The notes under the pieces are model-generated. The model was not told where the DNA came from and ran no database searches. It worked only from the letters and a program-made list of their open reading frames with translations. Shown piece after piece: positions 1 through 8,221 of a stretch of DNA of 64,000 nt. Position 1 is the stretch's first letter. The number at the start of each line of letters is the position of its first letter. The stretch comes from Halobacillus halophilus DSM 2266. GTDB taxonomy: Bacteria; Bacillota; Bacilli; Bacillales; Halobacillaceae. The translations under genes were made by a program, and so were the position numbers. The DNA lies in contig NC_017668.1 in assembly GCF_000284515.1 (NCBI RefSeq), positions 3,472,001 through 3,536,000 of the forward strand, in the 5' to 3' direction.

Positions 1-1847
1 TCAGACTTTTCCTCTTCACTCAGCTGTGAGGGGTCTAATTCGTAACCAAACGTCCCGAAATACGCGACATCTCCTCTAAATTTGAGTGGCGTTTCCCGAA
101 GCGTCTGATGGTTCGGGACAGCTGAAACGTGAGAGCCAATCGTAGCGAGCGGATACCCCAGCGAAGTGCCATACTGAATTTTCAGCCGTTCAGCAGCATC
201 GGTATCGTCACTCGCCCACGCCTGCGGAGCGTAGTACATCATTCCAAGATCAAACCGGCCGCCTCCGCCTGCACAGGATTCAAATAATACATTCGGATAT
301 TGGGTGGTTAGACGCTCATATAAGTCGTAACCCCCAAGGATGTAACGATGATAAAATTCTCCCTGGTTCTGGAGGTGCTGAGAGAAAGGCTCCGTAATAT
401 TACGGTTCATGTCCCACTTAATATAATCCAGATCTGCTTCTTCAATCAAAAGGCTCATTCTCTCGTATAAATAATGGACGACCTCAGGATTGGAGAAATC
501 AAGAACCATCTGATTCCTTCCCAGCGTCTGATGACGACCAGGTGAACCAATAACCCAGTCCGGCCGTTCTTTTATCAGTTCACTCTTAGGACTGATCATT
601 TCCGGTTCAAACCATAATCCAAACTGCAGACCTTTCTGTTTCACCGTACGCGAAAGCGCACCAATTCCATTCGGCAATTTCCTCTTATCGACAAACCAGT
701 CTCCTAAAGAACTCGTATCATCGTCCCGCTTTCCGAACCATCCATCATCCAGAACGAAGAGTTCTATTCCTAATTTTCCAGCTTCCGTCGTAAAGGCATC
801 CAGCTTCTCTTCATTAAAGTCAAAGTAAGTAGCTTCCCAGTTATTAATGAGAATTGGACGCTCTTTGTCTATCCATCTGGAAGGGATTAAATGCCTCCGC
901 TGCCAATCATGCAGCGCCTGGCTCATGCCATTTAATCCTTTTTCTGAAAATGACAGCACTGCTTCAGGGCTTTGAAAGCTTTCCCCTTTTTCCAGTGTCC
1001 ACTGAAATGACCCCGGATGAATACCCATGGATAATCGCGTTTGATTAAAATGGTCCACCTCTGCCTGCGCAAGAAAGTTTCCGCTGTAGATAAACTGGAG
1101 ACCGATCGCTTCTCCCTGATGTTCTGTGGCAGTGGGTCTTTTCAACATGAGATACGGATTATGCAGGTGTGAACTTGCTCCTCTGTTACTGGAGATCGAT
1201 TGAATTCCCTGCTCCAGCTTTCGCTTTTTAACATGTCGTTCACGTGCCCAGGCTCCGGAAAGATGCATCAGTTCATAATCCGCATCCGGCAGATCCAGCG
1301 TTAAGGACATTAGACGCTTTATTTCCAGCGTTGATTCAAAACCATTTTTAATCATATGACTTCGGGTTAAAATCGGCAGGTTCTCAAATATGGTATAGAA
1401 CAGATGAATTTCTGCTCCGGTTACCTTATCCATTAATCGGATAGTCAGCGTCTCTGCTTCCGTTTCCTGGGCAAAGGAAACGGGAAGACCTTGTAGCTTC
1501 GGCTTCCCTTTTCCTATTTCATATCCCTGGAAAGAAAAATCAGATACTTGGATTTGTTGATCGTCTTCAATTTGAAGAGCGGCCTCCCTGAAGTCTCCTT
1601 TTCCATAAAGGGGAAATTCCTGTTTCACTGTTTCCAATGAAAAATCAGCATCATCCGCGAATGTATGAGTGGTGTACGGAACGGTATTTTCATAGGTTTG
1701 AAAGTGTGTGAAGTCCTCGCGATCCGTCAACGCCCGGCCATAATACAGATGCCCTAACTGCCCATTTTTCATCACATGAAAGATGTAACTGATTTGACCA
1801 TTTGTAAGATGAAATTGCTGTCTTTCTTCATTAATATATATCGACAC
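1..1847 (-). CDS. Alpha-galactosidase, GH36 family (3' end cut by window edge)
   Basis: Hydrolyses terminal alpha-1,6-galactosides (melibiose, raffinose, stachyose) after import. About 615 residues are visible and the C-terminus lies outside the window; Bacillus GH36 enzymes are usually about 730 aa. Family motifs are clear: WFEPEM, then YIKWDMNR with the nucleophile Asp near residue 478, and a Gly-rich SCAGGGGRFD followed by ASDDTDA with the acid/base Asp near 546. I chose the GTG at 1847 because AGGTGG lies 7 bases upstream. It follows the importer permease gene by 26 bp, so it is the distal gene of that operon. No signal peptide is seen, so it acts in the cytoplasm. Confidence 0.93.
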   Translation of the reverse strand, partial: MSIYINEERQQFHLTNGQISYIFHVMKNGQLGHLYYGRALTDREDFTHFQTYENTVPYTTHTFADDADFSLETVKQEFPLYGKGDFREAALQIEDDQQIQVSDFSFQGYEIGKGKPKLQGLPVSFAQETEAETLTIRLMDKVTGAEIHLFYTIFENLPILTRSHMIKNGFESTLEIKRLMSLTLDLPDADYELMHLSGAWARERHVKKRKLEQGIQSISSNRGASSHLHNPYLMLKRPTATEHQGEAIGLQFIYSGNFLAQAEVDHFNQTRLSMGIHPGSFQWTLEKGESFQSPEAVLSFSEKGLNGMSQALHDWQRRHLIPSRWIDKERPILINNWEATYFDFNEEKLDAFTTEAGKLGIELFVLDDGWFGKRDDDTSSLGDWFVDKRKLPNGIGALSRTVKQKGLQFGLWFEPEMISPKSELIKERPDWVIGSPGRHQTLGRNQMVLDFSNPEVVHYLYERMSLLIEEADLDYIKWDMNRNITEPFSQHLQNQGEFYHRYILGGYDLYERLTTQYPNVLFESCAGGGGRFDLGMMYYAPQAWASDDTDAAERLKIQYGTSLGYPLATIGSHVSAVPNHQTLRETPLKFRGDVAYFGTFGYELDPSQLSEEEKS

Positions 1848-1873
1848 AACGACACCACCTGTCTATTCGTTCT

Positions 1874-2701
1874 TTATTCTTTAACAGATCCACCAAGAAT
1901 ACCGGAGATGAACTGTTTTTGCAGTAGTAAGAAGAAAATCATAATTGGCAAGGTGGAGAGCGTGGTCCCCATCATAACCTGTCCGTAGTCTATACGGGAC
2001 ATCCCTACCAGACTGGATAAAGCTACCGGTAAGGTGTACATATCCTGTGACTGCAGTACAACAAGCGGCCAAATAAAGTTGTTCCACTGGAACATAAATA
2101 AGAAAATACCGACGGCAGCGAGTGCTGGTCTCATGACCGGAAGTACAATCCGGAAAAAGATATGGAATTCTCCAGCCCCGTCCACACGTGCCGCTTCCAG
2201 TAGAGAATCCGGAATGGCCTGCATGTTTTGACGCATTAAGAAAATCGCGAATGGATAGGCAGCCTGTGGCAGAATTACTGCCTGGAACGTATTCAGCCAG
2301 CCGACATTAGAGAAAATTTCAAACAAAGGAATTAACGTAACATGGTACGGAATCATAATCGCCACTAGCAGCATAAAGAAGATCTGATTTCTTCCTTTAA
2401 ACTGAAACTTAGCAAAAGCGTAACCGGCTGCTGTACAGATGATGGCAGCTAAAGCGGTGAAAGTGAGTGTAATCAGCAAGGAGTTGCCCAGTACTCTAAT
2501 AATGCCGACATTTTCATTTAGATTCTTAAAATTTTCCCACCCATGAGTGCCTGGAAAGAAGTTAGGCGGCACTTTGAAGATTTCACCCGATGGATTCGTT
2601 GCGCCTACAAACATCCAATAGAATGGAAAAACGGAAACAATAACCCCTACAAATAGAAAGAAGTATAATAGAGTCTTTTTTAAAGGACTGACGTTTTTCA
2701 T
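1874..2701 (-). CDS. Sugar ABC transporter permease, MalG/MsmG type
   Basis: Second membrane subunit of a carbohydrate ABC importer, 275 aa with six predicted membrane segments. The EAA loop that contacts the ATPase is seen at about residues 165-185 (EAARVDGAGEFHIFFRIVLP). Its ATG overlaps the TAA of the upstream permease by one base, which implies translational coupling. The alpha-galactosidase gene follows, so the likely substrates are raffinose-family or melibiose-type galactosides; this is inferred from context. No ATPase gene is present, so a shared MsmX-like ATPase is probable. Confidence 0.93.
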   Translation of the reverse strand: MKNVSPLKKTLLYFFLFVGVIVSVFPFYWMFVGATNPSGEIFKVPPNFFPGTHGWENFKNLNENVGIIRVLGNSLLITLTFTALAAIICTAAGYAFAKFQFKGRNQIFFMLLVAIMIPYHVTLIPLFEIFSNVGWLNTFQAVILPQAAYPFAIFLMRQNMQAIPDSLLEAARVDGAGEFHIFFRIVLPVMRPALAAVGIFLFMFQWNNFIWPLVVLQSQDMYTLPVALSSLVGMSRIDYGQVMMGTTLSTLPIMIFFLLLQKQFISGILGGSVKE

Positions 2702-3615
2702 TATTTATCTTCACCTGCCCATTTCATTTGTGCCCAGGATAGAACACCAATGATTAGTACGAGTACATATGCAATAGCGGAGGCATAACCAAAGTCAAAA
2801 TATCTAAAGCCATTCTGATATAAGTACAAAGTAATGGTTAAAGTAGAGTTATTCGGTCCGCCTTCGGTAAGGATGTATGGTTCATCAAATAATTGCAGAG
2901 TACCAATGGTAGAAAGTACGAAAGTAAATAAGAAGATAGGTTTCAGCTGAGGGATCGTTATATAAAAGAACTGCTTCAGCTTGCTTGCCCCATCCATTTC
3001 CGCAGCTTCATAAAGGGACCCAGGAATATTCTGAAGACCTGCCAGGAAGATAACCATGTTATAGCCCGTCCACCGCCAGGTAATCGCAACCATAAGAGCT
3101 ACTTTCGCCCAAAATGGGTCAGACAGCCAGGCGATAGGCTCCACGCCCACAAAAGATAGCAGATAGTTAATCAGACCATAGTTTTCATCAAGCATAATCA
3201 TGAAAATAATTGACGAAGCCACGAGCGCTGTAATGGCTGGCATGAAAAAGGCAATCCGGAAAAAGCTCTTCATTTTTACCAGTTGGGAATTCAATGCTAC
3301 AGCGATGATCACGGCAAGAAATAACTGAATCGGCACTTGTATGAGTAGAATCAAGAACGTATTGCCAAGCGCTTTATAGAAAAGTCCGTCCTGAAACAAC
3401 CGTATATAGTTTTCAAGACCCGCAAATACATAGCCGGAACCTTCACGCTTTTGGAAACTTAATAGTAATGAAGAAATAACAGGATAAACCGTGAAGATTA
3501 GAAAAAAGGTGACAGCCGGCAGAATGAATAAATAAGGGACATTCTTGGGCGTAATCCAGCGCTTACGTTTCTTAGGTTGATTGGATTTTGCTGGTTCAGC
3601 ATTGCTTTGACTCAA
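2701..3615 (-). CDS. Sugar ABC transporter permease, MalF/MsmF type
   Basis: First membrane subunit of the importer, 304 aa, with a basic cytoplasmic N-terminus (KKRKRW) before six membrane segments and an EAA motif (EAAEMDGASKLKQFFYITIP). The start is a TTG at 3615 preceded by AAGGAGG; no in-frame ATG fits better. It lies 222 bp downstream of the binding-protein gene, and that gap holds a hairpin and operator-like sequences, so it may be expressed below the level of the binding protein. Confidence 0.92.
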   Translation of the reverse strand: MSQSNAEPAKSNQPKKRKRWITPKNVPYLFILPAVTFFLIFTVYPVISSLLLSFQKREGSGYVFAGLENYIRLFQDGLFYKALGNTFLILLIQVPIQLFLAVIIAVALNSQLVKMKSFFRIAFFMPAITALVASSIIFMIMLDENYGLINYLLSFVGVEPIAWLSDPFWAKVALMVAITWRWTGYNMVIFLAGLQNIPGSLYEAAEMDGASKLKQFFYITIPQLKPIFLFTFVLSTIGTLQLFDEPYILTEGGPNNSTLTITLYLYQNGFRYFDFGYASAIAYVLVLIIGVLSWAQMKWAGEDK

Positions 3616-3654
3616 ATGAATTCTACCTCCTTAATTAAAGTACCCGCGCCTTAT

Positions 3655-3674
3655 ATATAAGCGCTTTCAAAACC
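3655..3674 (-). promoter_or_regulatory. cre-like (CcpA) site upstream of permease genes
   Basis: On the minus strand the sequence TGAAAGCGCTTATA matches the CcpA cre consensus TGWNANCGNTNWCA except near its 3' end. It lies about 45 bp before the MalF-type start, in the gap that also contains a ROK-operator-like element. This is sequence similarity only. Confidence 0.4.
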
Positions 3675-3682
3675 GGATGACT

Positions 3683-3707
3683 TTATTAATTAATTTAATT
3701 TACTTAA
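3683..3707. promoter_or_regulatory. AT-rich ROK-operator-like element (copy 1)
   Basis: The minus strand contains TTAAGTAAATTAAATTAATTAATAA split around an AAATTAA core. It resembles two other elements between the binding-protein and ROK regulator genes (5199-5223 and 5334-5360). ROK/XylR repressors bind AT-rich operators of this kind. Assignment to the neighbouring ROK protein is inference. Confidence 0.4.
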
Positions 3708-3745
3708 TGATAACACAACGTTTTTTATATGTCTGCTTTAATTCC

Positions 3746-3796
3746 AAAAAATCTAAAAAGTCGGTCAATCTCCTTATGTGAAGGAGACTGACCGAC
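3746..3796 (-). terminator. Intra-operon hairpin after the binding-protein gene
   Basis: Arms of 16 bases at 3760-3775 and 3781-3796 pair with one mismatch around a 5-base loop, followed on the minus strand by TTTTTAGATTTTTT. It sits 42 bp after the binding-protein stop and before the permeases. A partial terminator or RNA stabiliser here would make binding protein in excess of permeases, as in many importers. Confidence 0.75.
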
Positions 3797-3837
3797 CATT
3801 TCTTACTATACAAATACATGCAGGAAGATCATAAGGA

Positions 3838-5157
3838 TTACTCGGTCACTTCACGACCTGTCTCACTTTTCAGCTTTTCAGCTGCATTTTGTAACGCGTC
3901 TTCAATTTTCGTACCATCAAGCAAAATAGAAGCTTGAGTATCAGACATTGTATCAAATGCACGAGCATAGTCAGCTGTATAGTTGGCTACAGGAATATCA
4001 GCCACTTCTTCAGAGAACAGTTTATAGATCTGTTGATTAGAGAAGTATTCAGACTCCTGGCTAAAGAACTCTTCTTCATAAGTAGAGCTCAAGGATGGGA
4101 AGATTCCTTTTTCTTTAAGAGCTTTCATTTGAGGATCTACTTCTGTCGTGAAATATTCTACGAAAGCATAAGCTGCACCTTGATTATCCGTTGAAGATGG
4201 AATGACAAGATCTGATCCGCCTAAGTTAGCCGCACGGTTGCCGCCCTCTTCAAAAGCTGGCAGTTGAAAGACTCCCCATTGCCCATCTTGATCAGGGGCC
4301 TGGTCTTTAATGGTACCTGAATACCATACACCAAATGGAACGGTTGCTACTTCCCCGTTTACTGTGGCAGATACTACACCATTCCAGCCATCGTTGTTCA
4401 GCACAAGCTCTTCATTTTCCAGCTGCTGAATCACTTCAAATGCTTTTTTAGATTCTTCTGAAGTCACATCAATATTTCCTTCTTCATCATAATAATACGC
4501 GCCCTGCTGGTTCAGCATCATGCGGTACAAGGCATCATCTTTTGCGATATCGATCGGTACCATCTGCGTACCTGTTTTCTCTTTAATTGTGTTTCCTGCT
4601 TCAATGTAATCATCCCATGTTTTAATATCTTCGGGATTTACTCCTGCTTCCTCAAAGATGTCGGTACGATAGAAAACGCCTGTCGGTCCAACATCCCACG
4701 GAGCCGCGAAAAATTCTCCGTCGGCATTCTGAGTAACAGATTTCTTATATTCACCGAACTTATCCTTATGGTCATCATACCCAAGTTCTGAAAGGTTAGT
4801 AAGGGCATCAGGGAATTGGTCATAATAGTTAGCCAGGCGATCTGACTCTACCATAACTACATCGGGTAAACCATTACCTCCTGAAGCTAGTCCTACCGTC
4901 AGCTTTTCATAAACATCCAATCGTCCGATATCCTCTACCTTCACTTCAACATCAGGATATTGCTCTTTAAATCCATCAACCGCAAGTTCCATCGACTCAG
5001 CTGCTACGTTCCAGCCCCAAACCGTTATTTCACCGGATGGTTCTCCACCCTCATCACCTGAAGATTCATCTCCACCACTTCCACTATTGCCTGAACAGGC
5101 AGCCAGAACCCCAGCAACAAGGCCCACTACCAGAAACATTTTCCACCAGTTTTTCAT
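3838..5157 (-). CDS. Sugar ABC transporter substrate-binding lipoprotein
   Basis: Extracellular solute-binding protein family 1, 439 aa. The N-terminus is a lipoprotein signal with lipobox LAAC (cysteine about residue 21), then a Gly/Ser/Glu-rich acidic linker, then the binding fold (ITVWGWNVAAESMELAVDGF). It captures the sugar at the cell surface and hands it to the permeases encoded downstream. Start ATG has GGGGGAG upstream. It is the promoter-proximal gene, and a cre site and ROK-operator-like element lie just upstream. The acidic composition suits a halophile. Confidence 0.94.
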   Translation of the reverse strand: MKNWWKMFLVVGLVAGVLAACSGNSGSGGDESSGDEGGEPSGEITVWGWNVAAESMELAVDGFKEQYPDVEVKVEDIGRLDVYEKLTVGLASGGNGLPDVVMVESDRLANYYDQFPDALTNLSELGYDDHKDKFGEYKKSVTQNADGEFFAAPWDVGPTGVFYRTDIFEEAGVNPEDIKTWDDYIEAGNTIKEKTGTQMVPIDIAKDDALYRMMLNQQGAYYYDEEGNIDVTSEESKKAFEVIQQLENEELVLNNDGWNGVVSATVNGEVATVPFGVWYSGTIKDQAPDQDGQWGVFQLPAFEEGGNRAANLGGSDLVIPSSTDNQGAAYAFVEYFTTEVDPQMKALKEKGIFPSLSSTYEEEFFSQESEYFSNQQIYKLFSEEVADIPVANYTADYARAFDTMSDTQASILLDGTKIEDALQNAAEKLKSETGREVTE

Positions 5158-5180
5158 AATTATCTTGCTCCCCCTTTTTT

Positions 5181-5194
5181 TGATAGCGTTTTCA
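5181..5194. promoter_or_regulatory. Catabolite-responsive element (cre)
   Basis: TGATAGCGTTTTCA fully matches the CcpA consensus TGWNANCGNTNWCA. It lies 24 bp upstream of the binding-protein start, where bound CcpA would block transcription of the galactoside operon when preferred sugar is present. Confidence 0.65.
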
Positions 5195-5198
5195 AAAC

Positions 5199-5223
5199 TT
5201 ACTAAAATAAATTAATTAACTAG
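5199..5223. promoter_or_regulatory. AT-rich ROK-operator-like element (copy 2)
   Basis: TTACTAAAATAAATTAATTA followed by ACTAG shares the spaced core TTAnTnAAATAAATTAA with the element at 5334-5360. It lies between the cre site and the divergent ROK gene, on the importer side. Likely target of the adjacent ROK repressor (inference). Confidence 0.45.
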
Positions 5224-5333
5224 TTATAAGTTAGCATACTAAACGTAAAATTAAAAGAGTTTTTTCAAAATTACCAAAATAGTTTATAGGGCGAAAGAGA
5301 TACTTTATCATGCTTTTGCTGGTAATCTTTTTA

Positions 5334-5360
5334 CTTAGTTAAATAAATTAAATTAGTAAG
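5334..5360. promoter_or_regulatory. Palindromic ROK-operator-like element (copy 3)
   Basis: A 27-bp imperfect palindrome starts CTTAGTTAAATAAATTAA and ends ATTAGTAAG; nine of thirteen position pairs are complementary around a central A. It lies just before a TATGAT -10-like sequence for the ROK gene, so it probably mediates autoregulation. Confidence 0.5.
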
Positions 5361-5405
5361 ATTTATGATATGATAGGGTAAGATAGAAATGCTGGAGGAG
5401 ATGAA

Positions 5406-6617
5406 ATGACTACAAAGTACACACGAGGCAGTTTCCAATTAATGAAATCCATGAACAGATCCATCATTTTAAATATGATACGTGAAGAAGGACCTATATC
5501 TAGAGCGGAAATCGCTAAACAAACCCGTCTTACTCCCCCCACAGTCAGTAACATTGTGAAGGAACTGATTAATACACAGTTTGTTATAGAGACTACCCAG
5601 GGAATGTCTAAGGGCGGCCGTAAGCCTACACTTCTGGAAATTAATGCTGACCAATTTTATACTCTTGGCATAGATGTAGGAACTTTCCATATGAAATTCG
5701 TAGTAACCAACCTGTTCGGAGATTTAAAAGATGTAACCAGCCTGCCCATCGGTAACTATCCAGGGAATGAAGATATCTTATCCATTATGAAACAAGGAAT
5801 TCAGGATCTTCTTTATTCAGGAAAAAACGATCCAGATAAGTTTCTGGGAATAGGGGTGGGGATGCACGGCATTGTCGATCCCGAAGAAGGTATTTCCCTT
5901 TTTGCTCCCTCTTTTCAACTTCGAAATATTCCTATAAAAGAAGAACTGGAAAAAGACTTCAATATGATTGTAAAAGTCGAAAATGATGCGCGTACCATGA
6001 CGTTAGGTGAATACTGGTTCGGTAATGGAAACGATGCGGACAACATGGTTGGAGTAAATGTCGGGAACGGAATCGGTGCAGGAATGATGATTAAGGGAAG
6101 ACTTTTTCACGGGGAAAACAGTATAGCTGGTGAAATTGGCCACGTAACCATTGATCTATCCGGACCAAAATGCACATGCGGTAATTACGGCTGTCTGCAA
6201 ACCCTGGCTGCCGGACCAGCCATTGCCGAACGGGCTCGAAAAGAATTAAAAACCGGAAAACCTTCGATCATACATGAGCTGGTTGATGGAGATTTTGAGA
6301 AGGTAGATGGTCAGGTAGTCTATCAGGCGGCGTGTGAAGGTGATGAGTTCAGTATTGATCTATTAAATCAGACGGGACGATATTTGGGCATTGGATTGAC
6401 CAATTTAATACACACGATTAATCCCAAGCGAATCATTGTGGGCGGTGGTGTATCGAATGCAGGAGATTTCCTGATGAAAGGAATAGAAGAAACGATACAG
6501 TCCAGAGGATTAACCGATAAAGCGAAAGAAACGTCTATCGTTCTATCCAAGCTTGGCGAACACGCTTCCGCCATAGGAGCCTGCGTCCTTGTACTGGAAG
6601 AGTTCTTCGTCAGGTAA
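5406..6617 (+). CDS. ROK family transcriptional repressor (XylR/NagC-like)
   Basis: 403 aa. An N-terminal winged helix-turn-helix (ISRAEIAKQTRLTPPTVSNI, about residues 31-50) is followed by a ROK sugar-binding domain with GIDVGTFHMKFV (phosphate-1-like), VENDARTMTLGEYWFG, and the zinc-binding ROK signature GHVTIDLSGPKCTCGNYGCLQ. GGAGGAG lies upstream of the ATG. It is divergent from the galactoside importer and is the probable sugar-responsive repressor of that operon and of itself through the AT-rich elements between them. Confidence 0.93.
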   Translation: MTTKYTRGSFQLMKSMNRSIILNMIREEGPISRAEIAKQTRLTPPTVSNIVKELINTQFVIETTQGMSKGGRKPTLLEINADQFYTLGIDVGTFHMKFVVTNLFGDLKDVTSLPIGNYPGNEDILSIMKQGIQDLLYSGKNDPDKFLGIGVGMHGIVDPEEGISLFAPSFQLRNIPIKEELEKDFNMIVKVENDARTMTLGEYWFGNGNDADNMVGVNVGNGIGAGMMIKGRLFHGENSIAGEIGHVTIDLSGPKCTCGNYGCLQTLAAGPAIAERARKELKTGKPSIIHELVDGDFEKVDGQVVYQAACEGDEFSIDLLNQTGRYLGIGLTNLIHTINPKRIIVGGGVSNAGDFLMKGIEETIQSRGLTDKAKETSIVLSKLGEHASAIGACVLVLEEFFVR

Positions 6618-6624
6618 CGATAAC

Positions 6625-6683
6625 CCAAAAACCCCCACCTCAGGTCATCCAAATATTGGATGACCTGAGGTGGGGGTTTTTGG
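6625..6683. terminator. Bidirectional terminator; GGATGACCTGAGGT hairpin family, copy 1
   Basis: Two perfectly complementary 28-base arms (6625-6652 and 6656-6683) flank a 3-base loop. The core is ACCTCAGGTCATCC on the left and its complement on the right. It lies between the convergent ROK and lipoprotein genes and gives a T-rich tail on both strands. Confidence 0.9.
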
Positions 6684-6691
6684 TAAAGCTG

Positions 6692-7051
6692 CTAATTGAG
6701 CTGAAGCACCATTCCTTCCAGTACTTCTGGACTTCTTGCTTTCAGGCGCACTCCTTTGTAATCAAAGACAACGATTTGTTTAGGCTCTACCTGCAGCAGT
6801 TCACGATAATTTTTCGGGTCCTCTATTTGTTGATAACTGATCTTGGCTGCAATATTTTTTCTTGCCAGAAACACTTTAATTCCATTTAGCGATGATTGAT
6901 AGGCTTCTTCGGGCGGATCATTCTCATAAAACACGACAATGTGCCATTCATTATCCTTAGAGGGTTTAAATTCCTCGATGGCTCGCCCTGAAGCATCAGC
7001 GCATCCCGCCATAAAGAAAGCAACGAACAGCATAGATAACATCTTCTTCAT
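6692..7051 (-). CDS. Small lipoprotein of unknown function
   Basis: 119 aa. The N-terminus MKKMLSMLFVAFFMAGC is a lipoprotein signal with lipobox MAGC, so the mature protein is anchored to the outer face of the membrane. The mature part is about 100 aa with a mixed alpha/beta pattern (HIVVFYENDP, KQIVVFDYKGV) and no catalytic motif I recognise. GGAGG precedes the ATG. It stands alone between two members of the same hairpin-terminator family. Confidence 0.8.
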   Translation of the reverse strand: MKKMLSMLFVAFFMAGCADASGRAIEEFKPSKDNEWHIVVFYENDPPEEAYQSSLNGIKVFLARKNIAAKISYQQIEDPKNYRELLQVEPKQIVVFDYKGVRLKARSPEVLEGMVLQLN

Positions 7052-7125
7052 GTTTTCATTCCTCCAAAAGATTAACCTATTCTACTGTACGCTTGCTTTA
7101 TGCCATTTATCCCTGAAAGGGAAAA

Positions 7126-7174
7126 AAAAGGGACCTCAGGTCACCCAGAATCTGGATGACCTGAGGTCCCTTTT
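7126..7174. terminator. Terminator; GGATGACCTGAGGT hairpin family, copy 2
   Basis: Arms of 24 bases at 7126-7149 and 7151-7174 with one A-C mismatch; on the minus strand it ends in AAAAGGGACC and a run of T. It terminates the sugar kinase transcript. Confidence 0.88.
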
Positions 7175-7182
7175 ATTGGGTA

Positions 7183-8076
7183 TTACCGGGTGAGCAGGGA
7201 GGCTCCTATTACGCCGGCATCTCCGCTTAGGGAAGACGGCTGGAGATTAATATGAGGAACCAGCTCTTCATAGACGTATCCTTTTACTTTTTCTCTAAGA
7301 GGTGTCCACACCAGATCACCGGCGTTCATCACCCCACCGCCAATAACAAACACATCAGGATTTACGACGTGCGTCACATTTGCAATGCCTACAGCTAAAT
7401 AATCAACCGCGTCATCGACAATCTGCCATGCTTCTTCATTTCCTTCTCTGACAAGATCGAATACGGCTTCCGCTCCTCCTTCTATGTCATGAAGCTCCTT
7501 TGCCCGATTTCCAATCGCCGTTCCGCTTGCGTACCCTTCAAGTGCCCCTTTATTTAAATTACTGTACTGAGTACCACCGCGCTGGACAATCATATTTCCG
7601 ATTTCACCTGCGAACCCTTGAGCCCCATGAAAGACTTGTCCATTAGTCACCAGACCGCCGCCTACCCCTGTGCTTACCGTTACATAGTAGACACTTTCAT
7701 AGCCCTTTCCGCTGCCGTAAGTGGCTTCAGCAAGAGCCGCAGCATTTGCATCGTTCGTTAAATAAACGTTTGCAGAGAAATGCTGGCTGATTTCATCAAC
7801 CAGATAAACTTCGTCCCAGCCCGGTAAATTCGGTGGACCTAAAATCACTCCACGCTTCGGGTCGAGTGGTCCCGGGGCTCCAATACCAATTCCGTCGATA
7901 CGTTTCTTTCCTTCAGAAATGGTGTGGATCATGTTCACCATTTTTTTTATGGTATGAAGATGTCCTTTTTCTACTTCTGTCGGTTCTTGTAACAGTTCCT
8001 CTACCAGCCCGTTCTTATTTACAATAGCAACACGAACGTTGGTACCGCCTAAGTCAATTCCTATATTAATTCCCAT
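7183..8076 (-). CDS. ROK family sugar kinase (glucokinase-like)
   Basis: 297 aa, cytoplasmic, predicted to phosphorylate glucose or a related hexose with ATP. Motifs: GIDLGGTNVRVAIV (phosphate-1, residues 5-18), GIGAPGPLD, TNDANAAALAEATYG with the catalytic Asp, and a Gly-rich adenosine loop (VIGGGVMNAG). Unusually the zinc-binding ROK signature is absent: where GHxxxxxxxxCxCGxxGCxE is expected the sequence reads GNMIVQRGGTQYSNLNKGAL, with no Cys or His. Only a few ROK kinases lack this site. It may phosphorylate hexose released by the alpha-galactosidase. Confidence 0.85.
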   Translation of the reverse strand: MGINIGIDLGGTNVRVAIVNKNGLVEELLQEPTEVEKGHLHTIKKMVNMIHTISEGKKRIDGIGIGAPGPLDPKRGVILGPPNLPGWDEVYLVDEISQHFSANVYLTNDANAAALAEATYGSGKGYESVYYVTVSTGVGGGLVTNGQVFHGAQGFAGEIGNMIVQRGGTQYSNLNKGALEGYASGTAIGNRAKELHDIEGGAEAVFDLVREGNEEAWQIVDDAVDYLAVGIANVTHVVNPDVFVIGGGVMNAGDLVWTPLREKVKGYVYEELVPHINLQPSSLSGDAGVIGASLLTR

Positions 8077-8159
8077 AGCTAACTACGCTCCTTTTAGTAG
8101 AACTCTCTTTCTTCTATTGTACTGGTTTTTCTAATGCCATTAAAACGTTGTCTACTATT

Positions 8160-8188
8160 TTTACAGAATTCTGCAAAAAAAGTATAAT
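8160..8188 (+). promoter_or_regulatory. SigA-type promoter for the LCP gene
   Basis: TTTACA (8160-8165) and TATAAT (8183-8188) are separated by 17 bp, 33 bp before the start codon. Confidence 0.6.
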
Positions 8189-8221
8189 AGAAGAGAACTC
8201 CTTAAAAAAAGAGGTGGACGT

